Shown: one piece after another, positions 25,714-34,752 of the stretch
Layout: the number at the start of each line of letters is the position of its first letter
How positions within the stretch are numbered: position 1 is the first letter of the stretch
Origin: Novispirillum itersonii
GTDB lineage: Bacteria; Pseudomonadota; Alphaproteobacteria; Rhodospirillales; Rhodospirillaceae
DNA length: 64,000 nt
Reading direction: 5' to 3'
NCBI RefSeq assembly: GCF_014205675.1
Contig: NZ_JACIIX010000007.1
Coordinates: 147,195-211,194, forward strand
The notes under the pieces: model-generated
What the model was told of the DNA's origin: nothing
The model's input: only the letters and a program-made list of their open reading frames with translations
Database searches by the model: none
Program-made: the position numbers and the translations under genes

Positions 25714-26397
25714 ATGGACCGCGAAGGGCTGCCTCCGGACGGAGTGCGGCCCTTCGTGTTTCTGGAGGAGGCCCTGAAGCCGCTGGGCCTGTGCCTGCGC
25801 GGCGGATTTACTCTGACCGAGACCGACGGACTGGGCGAGGGCAGTCTGCTGCTGGTGGGGTCGGTGGGCTCTGCCCTGTGGTCGGTGGCTCCGCAGCAGT
25901 TCCGGGCCGTTGACGATCCGCTGGATGACTGGACCCGGCGGGTGATTGATCCACTGGCGGCACGGTGTGGGGCACGGGTGCTCTACCCGTTTGCCGGGCC
26001 GCCGTTTTACCCGTTTCAGCACTGGTTGCGCCGGGCGTTGGGGCTGCATCCGTCCCCGACCGGGCTGCTGATGGATCCGGTCTACGGGCTGTGGCACGCG
26101 TTGCGGGCGGCGCTGATTTTACCGGTCCCATGGTCTGAACCGCCGCCTGCGGCGCATCCGTCGCCCTGTGAGACCTGCGAGGACAAACCCTGTCTGTCGG
26201 TCTGCCCGGTGCAGGCTATCACCCCCGCCGGGCCGCAGCCCCACCGCTGTGCGGCGGAACTGACCGGCCTGGATCGGGGGCGCTGTGTGCCGCAGGGGTG
26301 TCTGGCCCGGCAGGCCTGTCCGGTCGGGCGGACGGACCGCTACCCCACCGCGCAACAGGCCTTCCATCAACGGGCGTTCCTGCGGTTGATCAGCTGA
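25714..26397 (+). CDS. 4Fe-4S ferredoxin-type protein
   Basis: 227 aa. The C-terminal part has CETCEDKPCLSVCP (CxxCx4CxxxCP), a modified cluster motif, followed by a second set of cysteines (HRC, GRCVPQGCLARQACPVG), so up to two clusters are possible. The N-terminal 140 residues read like the front part of the QueG family of cobalamin-dependent reductases, but the protein is much shorter than QueG (about 380 aa) and I would not call it that. Starts 14 bp after leuD. Overlaps the aldehyde dehydrogenase end by 8 bp on the other strand. Function unknown. Confidence 0.75.
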   Translation: MDREGLPPDGVRPFVFLEEALKPLGLCLRGGFTLTETDGLGEGSLLLVGSVGSALWSVAPQQFRAVDDPLDDWTRRVIDPLAARCGARVLYPFAGPPFYPFQHWLRRALGLHPSPTGLLMDPVYGLWHALRAALILPVPWSEPPPAAHPSPCETCEDKPCLSVCPVQAITPAGPQPHRCAAELTGLDRGRCVPQGCLARQACPVGRTDRYPTAQQAFHQRAFLRLIS

Positions 26398-27790
26398 AGA
26401 TCGCCTGTGCATCGGTGTATTCGGCCAGTCCGTCCTCGCCGAACTCAACCCCGATGCCGGAGGCCTTGCGGCCGCCGAACGGGACATTGGGCTGGATGGC
26501 ACCGTGTCTGTTGATCCAGACCGACCCGCACTCCAGCCGCTGGGCGACGGCGCGGGCGGCGTCAATGTCGGCGGACCACACCGATCCGCCAAGGCCGTTG
26601 ACGCTGTCGTTGGCAGCGCTGATGGCGTCGTTGACATCGCTGTAGCGGATGATCGGCAGGGCCGGTCCGAACTGCTCCTCATCCACCAGTGGATCACCGT
26701 TTTTCAGTCCGGCGATCAGGGTCGGCGGGAAGAACAGGCCATCCCCCGGTTCGCCGCCACACAGCACGGTGCCCCGGGTCTTCGCGTCGTCCACCAGCCG
26801 CCGGACCGTGGCAAACTGCATGGCGTTCTGGACCGGGCCAAGGGCGCTGTCCTCGTTCAGGCCGTCGCCGACGGTCACGGTGCGGGCATAGGCGGTCAGG
26901 GCGTCACAGACGGCATCATGCAGGCTGTCATGCACATACAGGCGCTTCATGGCGGCGCAGGTCTGGCCGTTGTTGAGGAAGGCCCCCCAGAACAGCCCGG
27001 CGGCGATCTGCTGCGGATCGGCATCGGGCAGGACGATCCCGGCATCATTGCCCCCCAGTTCCAGCGTCAGCCGTTTCAGGGTGGCCGCTGCCGACTGCAT
27101 CACCTTCTGGCCGGTGCGGCAGGATCCGGTGAAGACGATCTTGCGGATATCGGGGTGGGCGGCCATGGCCCCGCCGAGGTTTTCACCACGGTCATCACCG
27201 GTGACGATGTTCAGCACCCCCGGCGGCAGCCCCTCGTTCAGGATCTCCACCATCCGCAGGGTGGCCAGCGGCGTGTAGGGGGAGGGTTTGATCACCACGG
27301 TATTGCCGGTGCGCAGGGCGGGCAGGAGGTGCCACACTGCGATCATCACCGGGAAGTTCCACGGGGTGATGGATCCGACCACCCCCAGCGGACGGCGGTG
27401 CAGCTCCACCCGGCCACTGGTGTCGTCCTGCAACACCCGCACCGGCAGCGACAGGCCACTGGTGTAACGGGCCCACGCTTCGGCTCCGCCCAGTTCCCAG
27501 CGGGAGCCAAGGCCGTTCAGCGGCTTGCCCTGTTCCAGCGTCACCAGCCGTGCCAGCTCTTCAGCATGGGCGGCAAGGCGGTCGGCGGCGGCGGTGCAGG
27601 CGGCCTGAAGGGCGTCATCGGGCTGTTGCGACCACGCCGGAAAAGCGGCTTTGGCGGCGGCCACGGCCGCATCAAGGTCGGCGCGGGTGGCGTTGGGGGC
27701 CGTTCCGGCGATGGCACCGGTGGCGGGGTTGATCACGTCAAAACGGCGGGCGGTGGCACGGCTGGTGCCGCCGATGATCAGGTCGGTCAT
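26390..27790 (-). CDS. NAD(P)-dependent aldehyde dehydrogenase
   Basis: 466 aa, aldehyde dehydrogenase superfamily. Seen: the cofactor site region GSITPWNFPVMIAVWHLLPALRTGNTVVIKPSPYTP, the general base Glu in LTLELGGND, the nucleophile Cys in NNGQTCAAMKR, and the C-terminal NVPFGGRKASGIGVEFG. The ATG at 27790 has GGGAGGG upstream. With a FeaR-like regulator and a copper amine oxidase just behind it, the likely job is to oxidise the aldehyde released from an amine, as FeaB does with phenylacetaldehyde. The actual amine is not known. Confidence 0.92.
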   Translation of the reverse strand: MTDLIIGGTSRATARRFDVINPATGAIAGTAPNATRADLDAAVAAAKAAFPAWSQQPDDALQAACTAAADRLAAHAEELARLVTLEQGKPLNGLGSRWELGGAEAWARYTSGLSLPVRVLQDDTSGRVELHRRPLGVVGSITPWNFPVMIAVWHLLPALRTGNTVVIKPSPYTPLATLRMVEILNEGLPPGVLNIVTGDDRGENLGGAMAAHPDIRKIVFTGSCRTGQKVMQSAAATLKRLTLELGGNDAGIVLPDADPQQIAAGLFWGAFLNNGQTCAAMKRLYVHDSLHDAVCDALTAYARTVTVGDGLNEDSALGPVQNAMQFATVRRLVDDAKTRGTVLCGGEPGDGLFFPPTLIAGLKNGDPLVDEEQFGPALPIIRYSDVNDAISAANDSVNGLGGSVWSADIDAARAVAQRLECGSVWINRHGAIQPNVPFGGRKASGIGVEFGEDGLAEYTDAQAIFS

Positions 27791-27865
27791 TGGGTCCCTC
27801 CCGGTGGGATCGGCCACGGTTGTGCGGCCTTCTTACCGGAGAGAGTGCCGGGCCGGGTCCGGTCC

Positions 27866-27895
27866 GTCTTGGTGTCCGGTGCCAGCCGGGATGGA
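27866..27895. promoter_or_regulatory. Shared 30-bp element before the aldehyde dehydrogenase
   Basis: A 30-bp segment, 76-105 bp upstream of the aldehyde dehydrogenase start, matches the segment at 31343-31372 upstream of the amine oxidase at 26 of 30 positions, including the exact 13-mer TCCGGTGCCAGCC and a flanking GTCTTGG. Both lie in the same orientation to their genes. Likely operator for the AraC/FeaR-type regulator between them. Confidence 0.65.
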
Positions 27896-28028
27896 TTACC
27901 GCGCCAGCTCTTAGTACCGCCCGGCCAATGACCTGACCCGGTGGGTCCGTTCATCCCGAGACGGTGACGCTCAGACGCCGCGCGGGCTTGCCAGCCGCCA
28001 AACGGATCATGTCAAAGGGCGGCCGGTC

Positions 28029-29063
28029 TTATTGCGGCAGGCCGCGCCGCCGTTTCACGTCACCCGGCGGCAGCCCATACCGGGCGCGGAAGGTGCGGTA
28101 GAAATACGACAGATCGTTGAAACCACAGTCAAAGGCGATGGCGGCGATCGAGTCTTCGCTGCTGCTGTCCGTGCGGGAAGCGGTGCGGGAGGCGGCGCTG
28201 TGCAGCCGGGACCAGGCGATGTCCAGCCGGGTGGAGAGGATCCTGCTGCTGACCGTATCGCCGTTGCGTTCAAACAGCCGTTGCAGGGTGCGGCGCGACA
28301 GGCCGCAGGCGATGGCAAGGGCGGCGATATCCAGATCCGGGTCCGTCGCATGCCGGTGGATGTGGCGCAGGGCGGCGGCATAGGCGGCATCCTCCTGCCG
28401 GTCCCCCTGCGGGGTCTGGTGGCCGAGGGCGTGGAAATAGGCCCCGAGGATGTTCAGCAGCGCCTCGCCCAGCGGGCCGTTCTCCGTCTGCGGGCCGCAG
28501 GAAGGGTCGGCGGACAGACCACGGGCGATCACGCCATGCAGGGCCAGATGCAGCGGGTCATCCCGGCGGATGCCGATGCCCCCGGCAGACAGGCGGCCCA
28601 GCCGCCGGAGGGCCTCTTCCCGGGGCAGATGCACGGAAATCTGCCGCGACCGCTGCGAGGTATAGAGAAATTCTGAGGGCAGGGTGGAGTCGGCCAGATA
28701 CAGATCCCCGGGCCGGAGATCGGTCACCCGGTCGGCCTGCACAATGCGGCTGGTTCCTTCATCCTGCACCAGCAGGAACAGGCAGTCGCCGGGGTCGCGG
28801 CGGATCATCTGCGGGTCGCGGGTGACGCCCTGTGCCTCCAGCGACACCACGGCGGTGTCAAAGCGGGCCAGATGGCGGCGGCTGAGGGCACCGCTGATCC
28901 GTCCGCGCTGGGGCGGACGCGGATCAATACGGAAGGTGCCGCAGATCCGGGCCAGATCGGCGTTCAGGTCCTCCACCGCGCAGGGGCTGTAGGCAGAGGG
29001 ACACAGGGGTGTCCAGCTGTGGTGCCGTAAGGCGGGCGATGGCTCCGTCTCGGTCTGTGTCAT
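28029..29063 (-). CDS. AraC family regulator (FeaR-like)
   Basis: 344 aa. The N-terminal half is an AraC-binding-like cupin domain (DCLFLLVQDEGTSRIVQADRVTDLRPGDLYLADSTLP); the C-terminal half has the two HTH motifs (DIAALAIACGLSRRTLQRLFE and SIAAIAFDCGFNDLSYFYRTFRARYG). The layout matches FeaR, which in E. coli activates tynA and feaB for aromatic amine use. Its genes flank it here: aldehyde dehydrogenase on one side and amine oxidase on the other. The ATG follows GGGAGGT; an in-frame extension of 49 codons upstream is not supported. Confidence 0.9.
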   Translation of the reverse strand: MTQTETEPSPALRHHSWTPLCPSAYSPCAVEDLNADLARICGTFRIDPRPPQRGRISGALSRRHLARFDTAVVSLEAQGVTRDPQMIRRDPGDCLFLLVQDEGTSRIVQADRVTDLRPGDLYLADSTLPSEFLYTSQRSRQISVHLPREEALRRLGRLSAGGIGIRRDDPLHLALHGVIARGLSADPSCGPQTENGPLGEALLNILGAYFHALGHQTPQGDRQEDAAYAAALRHIHRHATDPDLDIAALAIACGLSRRTLQRLFERNGDTVSSRILSTRLDIAWSRLHSAASRTASRTDSSSEDSIAAIAFDCGFNDLSYFYRTFRARYGLPPGDVKRRRGLPQ

Positions 29064-29170
29064 TCCAATACCTCCCGTGGTGCCCGGTTGGCTCGGGTCT
29101 CCATTTTTGGGGCTGCCGGTTGGCAGTCCAGTCAGGGTAAAGGCTGAACAGGGGAAGGAAAACACCAAAG

Positions 29171-29212
29171 TAAAAAGGGGATGCTGTCCGGGCGGTGATC
29201 CGGACAGCATCC
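29171..29212 (-). terminator. Terminator of the amine oxidase gene
   Basis: Perfect 13-bp arms GGATGCTGTCCGG/CCGGACAGCATCC with an 8-nt loop; on the minus strand it is followed by CCCCTTTTTAC. It isolates amine oxidase transcription from the regulator gene downstream. Confidence 0.92.
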
Positions 29213-29246
29213 TTCCGTAAGAACAGGACGGTGTTAATCGCGGGGA

Positions 29247-31244
29247 TTATTTTCCGTCGTCCGTCCGCAGGGTCATCGCCGGATTATGGGCGAAGAAATT
29301 GTGCGGCATGATGTGAACGGTTTTCCATTCGGTTGACATCACCGGCCAGTTCTCCATCGACGGAATGTGATGGAAGCCGACGGTGAACCACGTCACGATA
29401 TCCTGATGCATCAGCGGGCGGTTGGCCTTGACCCATTCGGCCAGCGTATCCTTGCCGTCGCTTTGCAGGGCATATTTGCCACCGGCATAGCGCTGGTCGG
29501 CGTTATAGACGGTGTTCCAGACCGAATACTCGATGTAGGCGTTGCGCTTGAACGGCGAGTCCTTCTCGTAGTCAAACGGGCCGTAGGCGACATTGCCGTG
29601 GTGGATCATCCAGCCCGGTTCGTGGCCGAGGTGGCCTTTGCGCAGCGGATCGCTGATGTGGAAGAACCGGGGTTGCAGGGCGCTGAGCTTGTAGCGGGCA
29701 TCCAGTTCGCCCTTCGGCATGGTGTGCTGCACGGTCCACATCGACTTGCGCGGCGATTTGGCATCCAGTTTGGCCGGGACGATGTCCATGGTGCCGAAGT
29801 GGTTGATCGGCTGATCAATGTCAAAGTCGATGCGGAAGTTGAAGTAATGGTCATGGTTGGCCGCCACCAGATTGGGGGCGATCAGGGTGCCCCAGCGGGT
29901 ATCCTCGGCGGCGGTCGGGTCCTGCATGGTTTTGCTGGCAACGCCCTTGACCGCATCCAGCCCGGTGGCCCCGACCATGATGTTGATCTGGCCGTTCTGC
30001 TGAAGGCGGTAATCGATCAGGTAATCATAGTTGCCGACTTCCGAGGCGGTGCGGATCACCAGTTCGGTGGCCGGGCGGCCTTCCGCCGGAACCGGCTTGT
30101 CCGGGGTCTGGGCGAACACCTCGAAGTGCCGCCACGCCGGATCGCCGGTGTTGCGTTCAAACACACAGATGGCGTTGGGGATGGTCAGCGGCTTCCCGGC
30201 ATCGTCGGAGATGGTGGCGGGCAGATAGCTGGCATGGGCCGGACAGTCGATGCCCGGCGTCAGCGGGCTGAGGAACAGGCCGAAGCCGTATTCCCCCGAA
30301 TCCATGTAGGTCCGCCAGTACCAGCCTTCGGTCGGGTCCATATACGGCACAAACACTTCCGACAGATGGGTCTGGTAGATCACCGAGCGCCAGTCGTTGC
30401 CGTCCTTGACGTCAAGGTTGGACAGCACCAGACCGGGGCGCTTGTCGATGCGGAAATTGAAGCGCCAGATGTCCCATTCCAGATGGCTGCCGTCGATCTT
30501 GAAATTCGGCCCGCCCGGCTGGTGCAGGGTGGCCGGATTCATTTTCGGGCGCAGCGGGGCGCGGGTGGCGATTTCGTCCTGCGTGTAGCCCCACGGATCC
30601 GACGGCACCGGCACCACGCCGGTGTCGATCACCTTCAGCGCCTGCTTTTTGGTCAGATCGACCAGCGCATACAGGCCTTCCACCGGTTTGGCGTAGAAGT
30701 TGGACCCTTCCGGATTCAGGTAGCATGGCACCTTCATCAGGCGGGCGTCGCCATACTGCCCGCTGTAATAGCTGCCGACGGTCAGGGGCAGACAGAACAC
30801 CTGATCGGGCTTCAGGCCGCGTTTTGCCAGCCCGGCCACCATGTCCGGGTGGGTGACGGCGGCCTGTTGTGCCCCCATAAATTCGTCAAACAGCACCATC
30901 GGCTGGCCGGGAATCGGCTTCTGGCTTTCAACCGTGCCGGTGCTGATGTTGACCACGGCTTCCTGAAAGCCCTTGCCGTTGGTGAACTGGACACTGGCCC
31001 GGCGGTCCAGCGCCTTGCCCGGGGCCCATGCCAGCACATCGGCTTTGGCCGGTTCCGCCAGTTCAATCAGCGGGAACAGCGTGGTATCGGTGGCGATGCC
31101 CTTGGCCCGCAGGATTTCGTTGATTTTCAGGTATTCATCGGCGTTCAGGCCATCCAGCGGATGGGCGGCCTGCGCCGGGGTGGCCATGGTCAGGGTTGCC
31201 GTCACGGCGGCTGACAGGGCCAGAGAGAGAACGGAACGGATCAT
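29247..31244 (-). CDS. Periplasmic copper amine oxidase (TynA-like)
   Basis: Oxidises primary amines to aldehydes with release of ammonia and hydrogen peroxide. 665 aa with an N-terminal signal peptide (about residues 1-27). Active-site features are intact: the topaquinone precursor Tyr406 in NYDY, the catalytic base Asp315 in YMDSGEYGFG, the copper ligands His464 and His466 (HDH), and a third His in GFHHIPSMENWPVM. The ATG at 31244 has GGGAGGAG before it. It is shorter than E. coli TynA and lacks the N-terminal stalk domain. A shared operator candidate lies about 100 bp upstream. Confidence 0.94.
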   Translation of the reverse strand: MIRSVLSLALSAAVTATLTMATPAQAAHPLDGLNADEYLKINEILRAKGIATDTTLFPLIELAEPAKADVLAWAPGKALDRRASVQFTNGKGFQEAVVNISTGTVESQKPIPGQPMVLFDEFMGAQQAAVTHPDMVAGLAKRGLKPDQVFCLPLTVGSYYSGQYGDARLMKVPCYLNPEGSNFYAKPVEGLYALVDLTKKQALKVIDTGVVPVPSDPWGYTQDEIATRAPLRPKMNPATLHQPGGPNFKIDGSHLEWDIWRFNFRIDKRPGLVLSNLDVKDGNDWRSVIYQTHLSEVFVPYMDPTEGWYWRTYMDSGEYGFGLFLSPLTPGIDCPAHASYLPATISDDAGKPLTIPNAICVFERNTGDPAWRHFEVFAQTPDKPVPAEGRPATELVIRTASEVGNYDYLIDYRLQQNGQINIMVGATGLDAVKGVASKTMQDPTAAEDTRWGTLIAPNLVAANHDHYFNFRIDFDIDQPINHFGTMDIVPAKLDAKSPRKSMWTVQHTMPKGELDARYKLSALQPRFFHISDPLRKGHLGHEPGWMIHHGNVAYGPFDYEKDSPFKRNAYIEYSVWNTVYNADQRYAGGKYALQSDGKDTLAEWVKANRPLMHQDIVTWFTVGFHHIPSMENWPVMSTEWKTVHIMPHNFFAHNPAMTLRTDDGK

Positions 31245-31342
31245 TGTGAACTCCTCCCTGCCCGGGCGCGGCCTGTTGGCGGCCGTCACCCTGAGCATAC
31301 GTCACAGGTGATCGTTCCTTTTTAGATCCGTTCTGATGTTGG

Positions 31343-31372
31343 GTCTTGGACTCCGGTGCCAGCCCGGCTGGA
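31343..31372. promoter_or_regulatory. Shared 30-bp element before the amine oxidase
   Basis: Partner of the element at 27866-27895: 26 of 30 positions identical, with core TCCGGTGCCAGCC at 31352-31364, at 99-128 bp upstream of the amine oxidase start. Suitable position for an AraC-type activator. Confidence 0.65.
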
Positions 31373-31396
31373 CGGAAATGTCATCCGGCGGACGCT

Positions 31397-31939
31397 TTAC
31401 TCGCCGTATTCAGCCCAGCAGTTGGGGGTTTCCCACACCCGGATGCGGTCCAGCACCGCCAGACCGTCGCTGCGCTCCGCCACCCGCTGGCGCAGGCGCA
31501 GATACCAGTGGCGGGCCAGTTCCTCCGCCGTCGGTGCGGTCGGCAGCAGGTATAGCTTGGTCCCCAGCCGGGTGTCGGTGGTCAGGGCAAAGCCGTCAGC
31601 CTTGACCGCCGCCGCCAGCGGCGCCAGCCAGACGCTCAGGTCCCGGCCTTCCGGGACGAACATCTCCAGCAGGGCGGTGTCTTCGGCCTGTGCGATGAAC
31701 CCATGGTCACAGCAGGCGTCGATGACGTCCATCATCTCCTGCTTCAGGAAGCCGAAATCCAGCACCATGCCGTCCTGCTCGCCGCCCTGATGCACGCGCA
31801 GGGCGCGGCAGGTGGCTTCCACCTCATAGCGGTGGCCGTGGATGTGACGGCATTTGGAGCCGTGCTGCATGATGCGGTGTCCGGCATCAATGCCAATGCG
31901 GCGGGTGACGAAGTAGTGGGTCCGGGCCGGGTCGCTCAT
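31397..31939 (-). CDS. queD: 6-carboxytetrahydropterin synthase
   Basis: Converts dihydroneopterin triphosphate to 6-carboxytetrahydropterin, the first committed step to queuosine. 180 aa; the zinc His come from DAGHRI and CRHIHGHRYEVE, the catalytic Cys is in the SKCRHIHG part, and CCDHGFI and WETPNCWAEY follow. The family is usually 120-140 aa, so this is the longer alphaproteobacterial form. The ATG overlaps the queE stop as TGATG; a GTG 3 bp earlier is the alternative. Confidence 0.9.
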   Translation of the reverse strand: MSDPARTHYFVTRRIGIDAGHRIMQHGSKCRHIHGHRYEVEATCRALRVHQGGEQDGMVLDFGFLKQEMMDVIDACCDHGFIAQAEDTALLEMFVPEGRDLSVWLAPLAAAVKADGFALTTDTRLGTKLYLLPTAPTAEELARHWYLRLRQRVAERSDGLAVLDRIRVWETPNCWAEYGE

Positions 31940-32583
31940 CACGGAATTCCGATCATTTTGTGGGTTTGCAGGCTCAGCCGCCAGCGCGGGGTGCGGTGGC
32001 AGGTGGCGATGCAGGTGGCCAGAGCGCTGTCCCGGTCCGGTCCGTCCATCGGTTGCAGGAAAAAGTGTTTGAAATCAAGATGGCCAAGGGCGTCAAGGTC
32101 ATGCCCGGCCTGCGGCCACACGACCTTCAGCTCATGGCCGGAGGTCAGCACCAGCGGGGTTCCTGCCTTGGGGCTGACACAGATCCAGTCCAGCCCGGCA
32201 GGGGCGGGCTGGGTACCGTTGGTTTCCACCCCGATCTCGAAACCCCGGCGGTGCAGGGCGTCAATCAGGGGGGAATCGACCTGGAGCAGCGGCTCGCCGC
32301 CGGTGCAGATCACATAGGGGGTGCCGCTGCCCGGCGTTGCGGTGGCAGTCCAGCAGGCGGCAATGGCGGTGGCCAGATCCTCGGCGGTGGTGAACTTGCC
32401 ACCCCCTTCCCCATCGGTGCCGATGAAATCCGTATCGCAGAACCGGCACTGGGCGGTGGCACGGTCGTCCTCGCGCCCGCTCCACAGGTTGCAGCCGGTA
32501 AAGCGGCAGAACACGGCGGCGCGGCCGCTGTGGGCGCCTTCCCCTTGCAGGGTGTAGAACAGTTCCTTGACGCTGTAGGTCAT
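31939..32583 (-). CDS. queE: 7-carboxy-7-deazaguanine synthase
   Basis: Radical SAM ring contraction enzyme for queuosine and archaeosine precursors. 214 aa. It shows the variant cluster motif Cx14CxxC seen in one group of QueE (GCNLW...QCRFCDTDF) instead of the usual CxxxCxxC, and TGGEP for SAM. ETNGT and CVSPKAG follow. The ATG overlaps the queC stop as ATGA. Confidence 0.93.
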   Translation of the reverse strand: MTYSVKELFYTLQGEGAHSGRAAVFCRFTGCNLWSGREDDRATAQCRFCDTDFIGTDGEGGGKFTTAEDLATAIAACWTATATPGSGTPYVICTGGEPLLQVDSPLIDALHRRGFEIGVETNGTQPAPAGLDWICVSPKAGTPLVLTSGHELKVVWPQAGHDLDALGHLDFKHFFLQPMDGPDRDSALATCIATCHRTPRWRLSLQTHKMIGIP

Positions 32584-33287
32584 CGGGCCTGCTCCTGCCA
32601 TTTCCGCCAGCCTTCCGACCGCAGCCCGCAGGCCGGGCAGGTGCCGCAGCCATAGCCCCAGTCATGGCGGTGGGTGCGGTCGCCGAGGTAGCAGGTATGG
32701 GTCTGTTCGGTGATTAGGTCGGTCAGGGCCTTGCCGCCCAGCCGGTCGGCCAGTGCCCAGGTGGCGGCCTTGTCGATCCACATCAGCGGCGTTTCGACGA
32801 CAAAGCGGGTTTCCATGCCCAGATTCAGCGCCACCTGCATGGCCTTGATGGTGTCGTCGCGGCAGTCGGGATACCCGGAGAAGTCGGTTTCGCAGACACC
32901 GGTGACGATGGTCTTGATGCCCCGGCGATAGGCGACGGCGGCGGCATAGGTCAGGAACAGCAGATTACGGCCCGGCACAAAGGTGGTCGGCAGGCCGTGG
33001 CTGCCGGTTTCTATGGCGACACTGTCAATCATCGCGGTGCCGCCAATGTCGGCCAGCCCGCGGGCATCCAGCATATGGTCCGGCCCCAGCCGCCCGGCCC
33101 AGTCATCCCGCAGGGCGGCAACCTGTTGCCGGAACCCGTGCCGCACCTCCAGCTCCACCGCGTGGCGCTGGCGATAGTCAAAGCCGATGGTTTCGACGCG
33201 GGAATATCGGTCCAGAGCCCAGCTCAGGCAGGTGGCGGAATCCTGTCCACCGGAGAACAGGACAAGGGCGGCGTCATGATCCAGCAT
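32580..33287 (-). CDS. queC: 7-cyano-7-deazaguanine synthase
   Basis: Makes preQ0 from CDG, ammonia and ATP. 235 aa. PP-loop [12 protein letters not shown] at the N-terminus; zinc cysteines in HTCYLG and [13 protein letters not shown] at the C-terminus. First gene of the queC-queE-queD operon. I looked for a preQ1 riboswitch upstream and saw none. Confidence 0.96.
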   Translation of the reverse strand: MLDHDAALVLFSGGQDSATCLSWALDRYSRVETIGFDYRQRHAVELEVRHGFRQQVAALRDDWAGRLGPDHMLDARGLADIGGTAMIDSVAIETGSHGLPTTFVPGRNLLFLTYAAAVAYRRGIKTIVTGVCETDFSGYPDCRDDTIKAMQVALNLGMETRFVVETPLMWIDKAATWALADRLGGKALTDLITEQTHTCYLGDRTHRHDWGYGCGTCPACGLRSEGWRKWQEQAR

Positions 33288-33423
33288 GATCGGTCAGACT
33301 CGGCATCAACAGGGGGATGGGGTCCGCCTCAGGGGCGAAACCGCCATACCTACTGCCGGGGGCGGTCTGAAACAACCCCCATTTTCGCCTTTTCCGTCCT
33401 TTCCCTGTCCCCGGTGGGACGGG

Positions 33424-33678
33424 TCAGCGGGCGGCCCCGACAAAGGCGTTGAAGGTGATCAGGGTGAAGGTGTCCTTCACCCCCGGCAGGGTCTGCACCT
33501 TTTCGGTGATGAAGCGGCCGGTATCGACGCCGTCTTCCAGATAGAACTTTGCCAGCAGGTCGTACTGGCCGGAGGTCGAATAGATCTCGGAGATCTCTTC
33601 AATGCTTTCAACGGCCTCGTCAGCCACCTGATAGGCTTTGCCAAGATCGCATTTGATCATCACGAACACGGCGCGCAT
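33424..33678 (-). CDS. Stand-alone Lrp/AsnC ligand-binding domain protein
   Basis: 84 aa, corresponding only to the RAM (regulation of amino acid metabolism) domain of Lrp/AsnC, with no HTH. Text such as RAVFVMIKCDLGKAYQVADEAVESIEEISEIYSTSGQYDLLAKF is typical. Such proteins form dimers/octamers that bind amino acids and may modulate full-length Lrp paralogues. Start has GGAGACCC upstream. It is not clearly in an operon. Confidence 0.9.
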   Translation of the reverse strand: MRAVFVMIKCDLGKAYQVADEAVESIEEISEIYSTSGQYDLLAKFYLEDGVDTGRFITEKVQTLPGVKDTFTLITFNAFVGAAR

Positions 33679-33763
33679 GGCGGGTCTCCTGTCTCGGTCT
33701 GTGGATCTGGCCCGGCGGACGGGGCCGTGATTGCCGCGACTCTAGAGGCTTGGGGCAGAATGT

Positions 33764-34588
33764 TCAATTCTTCAGGGGCTGACCCCGGCAGGGGGGCATC
33801 TCTGCGGGCAGCAGGCGGATCTGTCCGGCAGCAGTCAGGTCAAGGCGCGGGCCGCCCTGCACCCAGCCCCGGATCTCGACGGTCTTTCCGGTCCAGAAGG
33901 CAGGCTGACGCCGGTCTTTCGGCAGGGCTTTCAGCACCGGGGCGGGCAGGGTGGCGGAGGTGTCTGTCCGCCAGTCCGCTCCGAAATCCAGCCACAGGGT
34001 TCCCTGCCGCAGGCTGGCGCGGCGGATTGTTCCCTGAATCAGGGCAAAGGCCCCGGTGTGCAGGGCATCCGGCGTGTCGGCACAGACCGGCTGCCAGTCC
34101 GGGCGGCTCCAGTGGCCCCGGTTGTGCCGCCGGGCCTCGTCCTCCTGCGCCAGCAGGGCGGTCAGGGCGGCATCGGGCGGATCGTTGGTCCATACCCGGG
34201 CCAGACCGGCGCCGACCGTCTCCGCCTGCCACCAGCGCTCCGGGGCGGCGGACAGGATGATCTGCACCGGCAGACGGCCGTGGCGGTCGGGGGGGCTGGT
34301 TCCGTAGGCGCGTACGGTCCGGCCGCGCAGGCCCGGCAGCAGAGGGGTAAGATCCTGCGGCGCGATCAGGGCCGGATGCAGGGCGACCCCGGTTTCCAGC
34401 AGCACGGTGCCGGGGTTGTTCTGGCCGGACACACGCCCTTCGGCGATCAGCCGGGTGTCTGTCTGCGCAAGACTGAGAAGATCCGCCGCCGCAGGGATGG
34501 GCAGCAGAGAAAAGAGCAGCAGAAGAGAGACTTTCGCCGGTTGTTTTTTCAGCACAGCCATTGCCGAGTTTAAAAAAATATGATCCAT
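33764..34588 (-). CDS. Secreted thermonuclease-family protein
   Basis: 274 aa with an N-terminal signal peptide (KKQPAKVSLLLLFSLLPIPAAA). The middle (about residues 60-160) looks like a staphylococcal-nuclease fold: VRAYGTSPPDRHGRLPVQI, GLARVWT and ALLAQEDEARRHNRGHW. Catalytic Arg and Asp residues of the active nuclease are not clearly in place, so it may be a degenerate or non-catalytic member. The start at 34588 is tentative; an internal ATG at 34561 is possible. Overlaps the upstream part of the response-regulator frame on the other strand. Confidence 0.7.
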   Translation of the reverse strand: MDHIFLNSAMAVLKKQPAKVSLLLLFSLLPIPAAADLLSLAQTDTRLIAEGRVSGQNNPGTVLLETGVALHPALIAPQDLTPLLPGLRGRTVRAYGTSPPDRHGRLPVQIILSAAPERWWQAETVGAGLARVWTNDPPDAALTALLAQEDEARRHNRGHWSRPDWQPVCADTPDALHTGAFALIQGTIRRASLRQGTLWLDFGADWRTDTSATLPAPVLKALPKDRRQPAFWTGKTVEIRGWVQGGPRLDLTAAGQIRLLPAEMPPCRGQPLKN

Positions 34589-34752
34589 TTGGACTATGCA
34601 CCCTCTTGTCCGACAGACAAAGGACAGATGGTCAGGCGGATGAATCCGGGCTTGCCATCCGGCACCGCCGCGATGGAGGACGCCTTTCGGGTGAACCGCC
34701 GGTGACTGAGGCAGCAGGCACGGGCCAGCAAGAATGGGGCAAGGTCTTGCAG

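Noticed and set aside
25714..26397. Epoxyqueuosine reductase QueG
   Set aside because: Too short, and the cluster motif spacing is different; only a loose resemblance.
29367..31214. Long plus-strand frame across the amine oxidase
   Set aside because: Shadow frame; the minus-strand protein has all catalytic residues.
33288..33423. preQ1 riboswitch before queC
   Set aside because: No preQ1-I consensus or A-rich tail seen on the minus strand.
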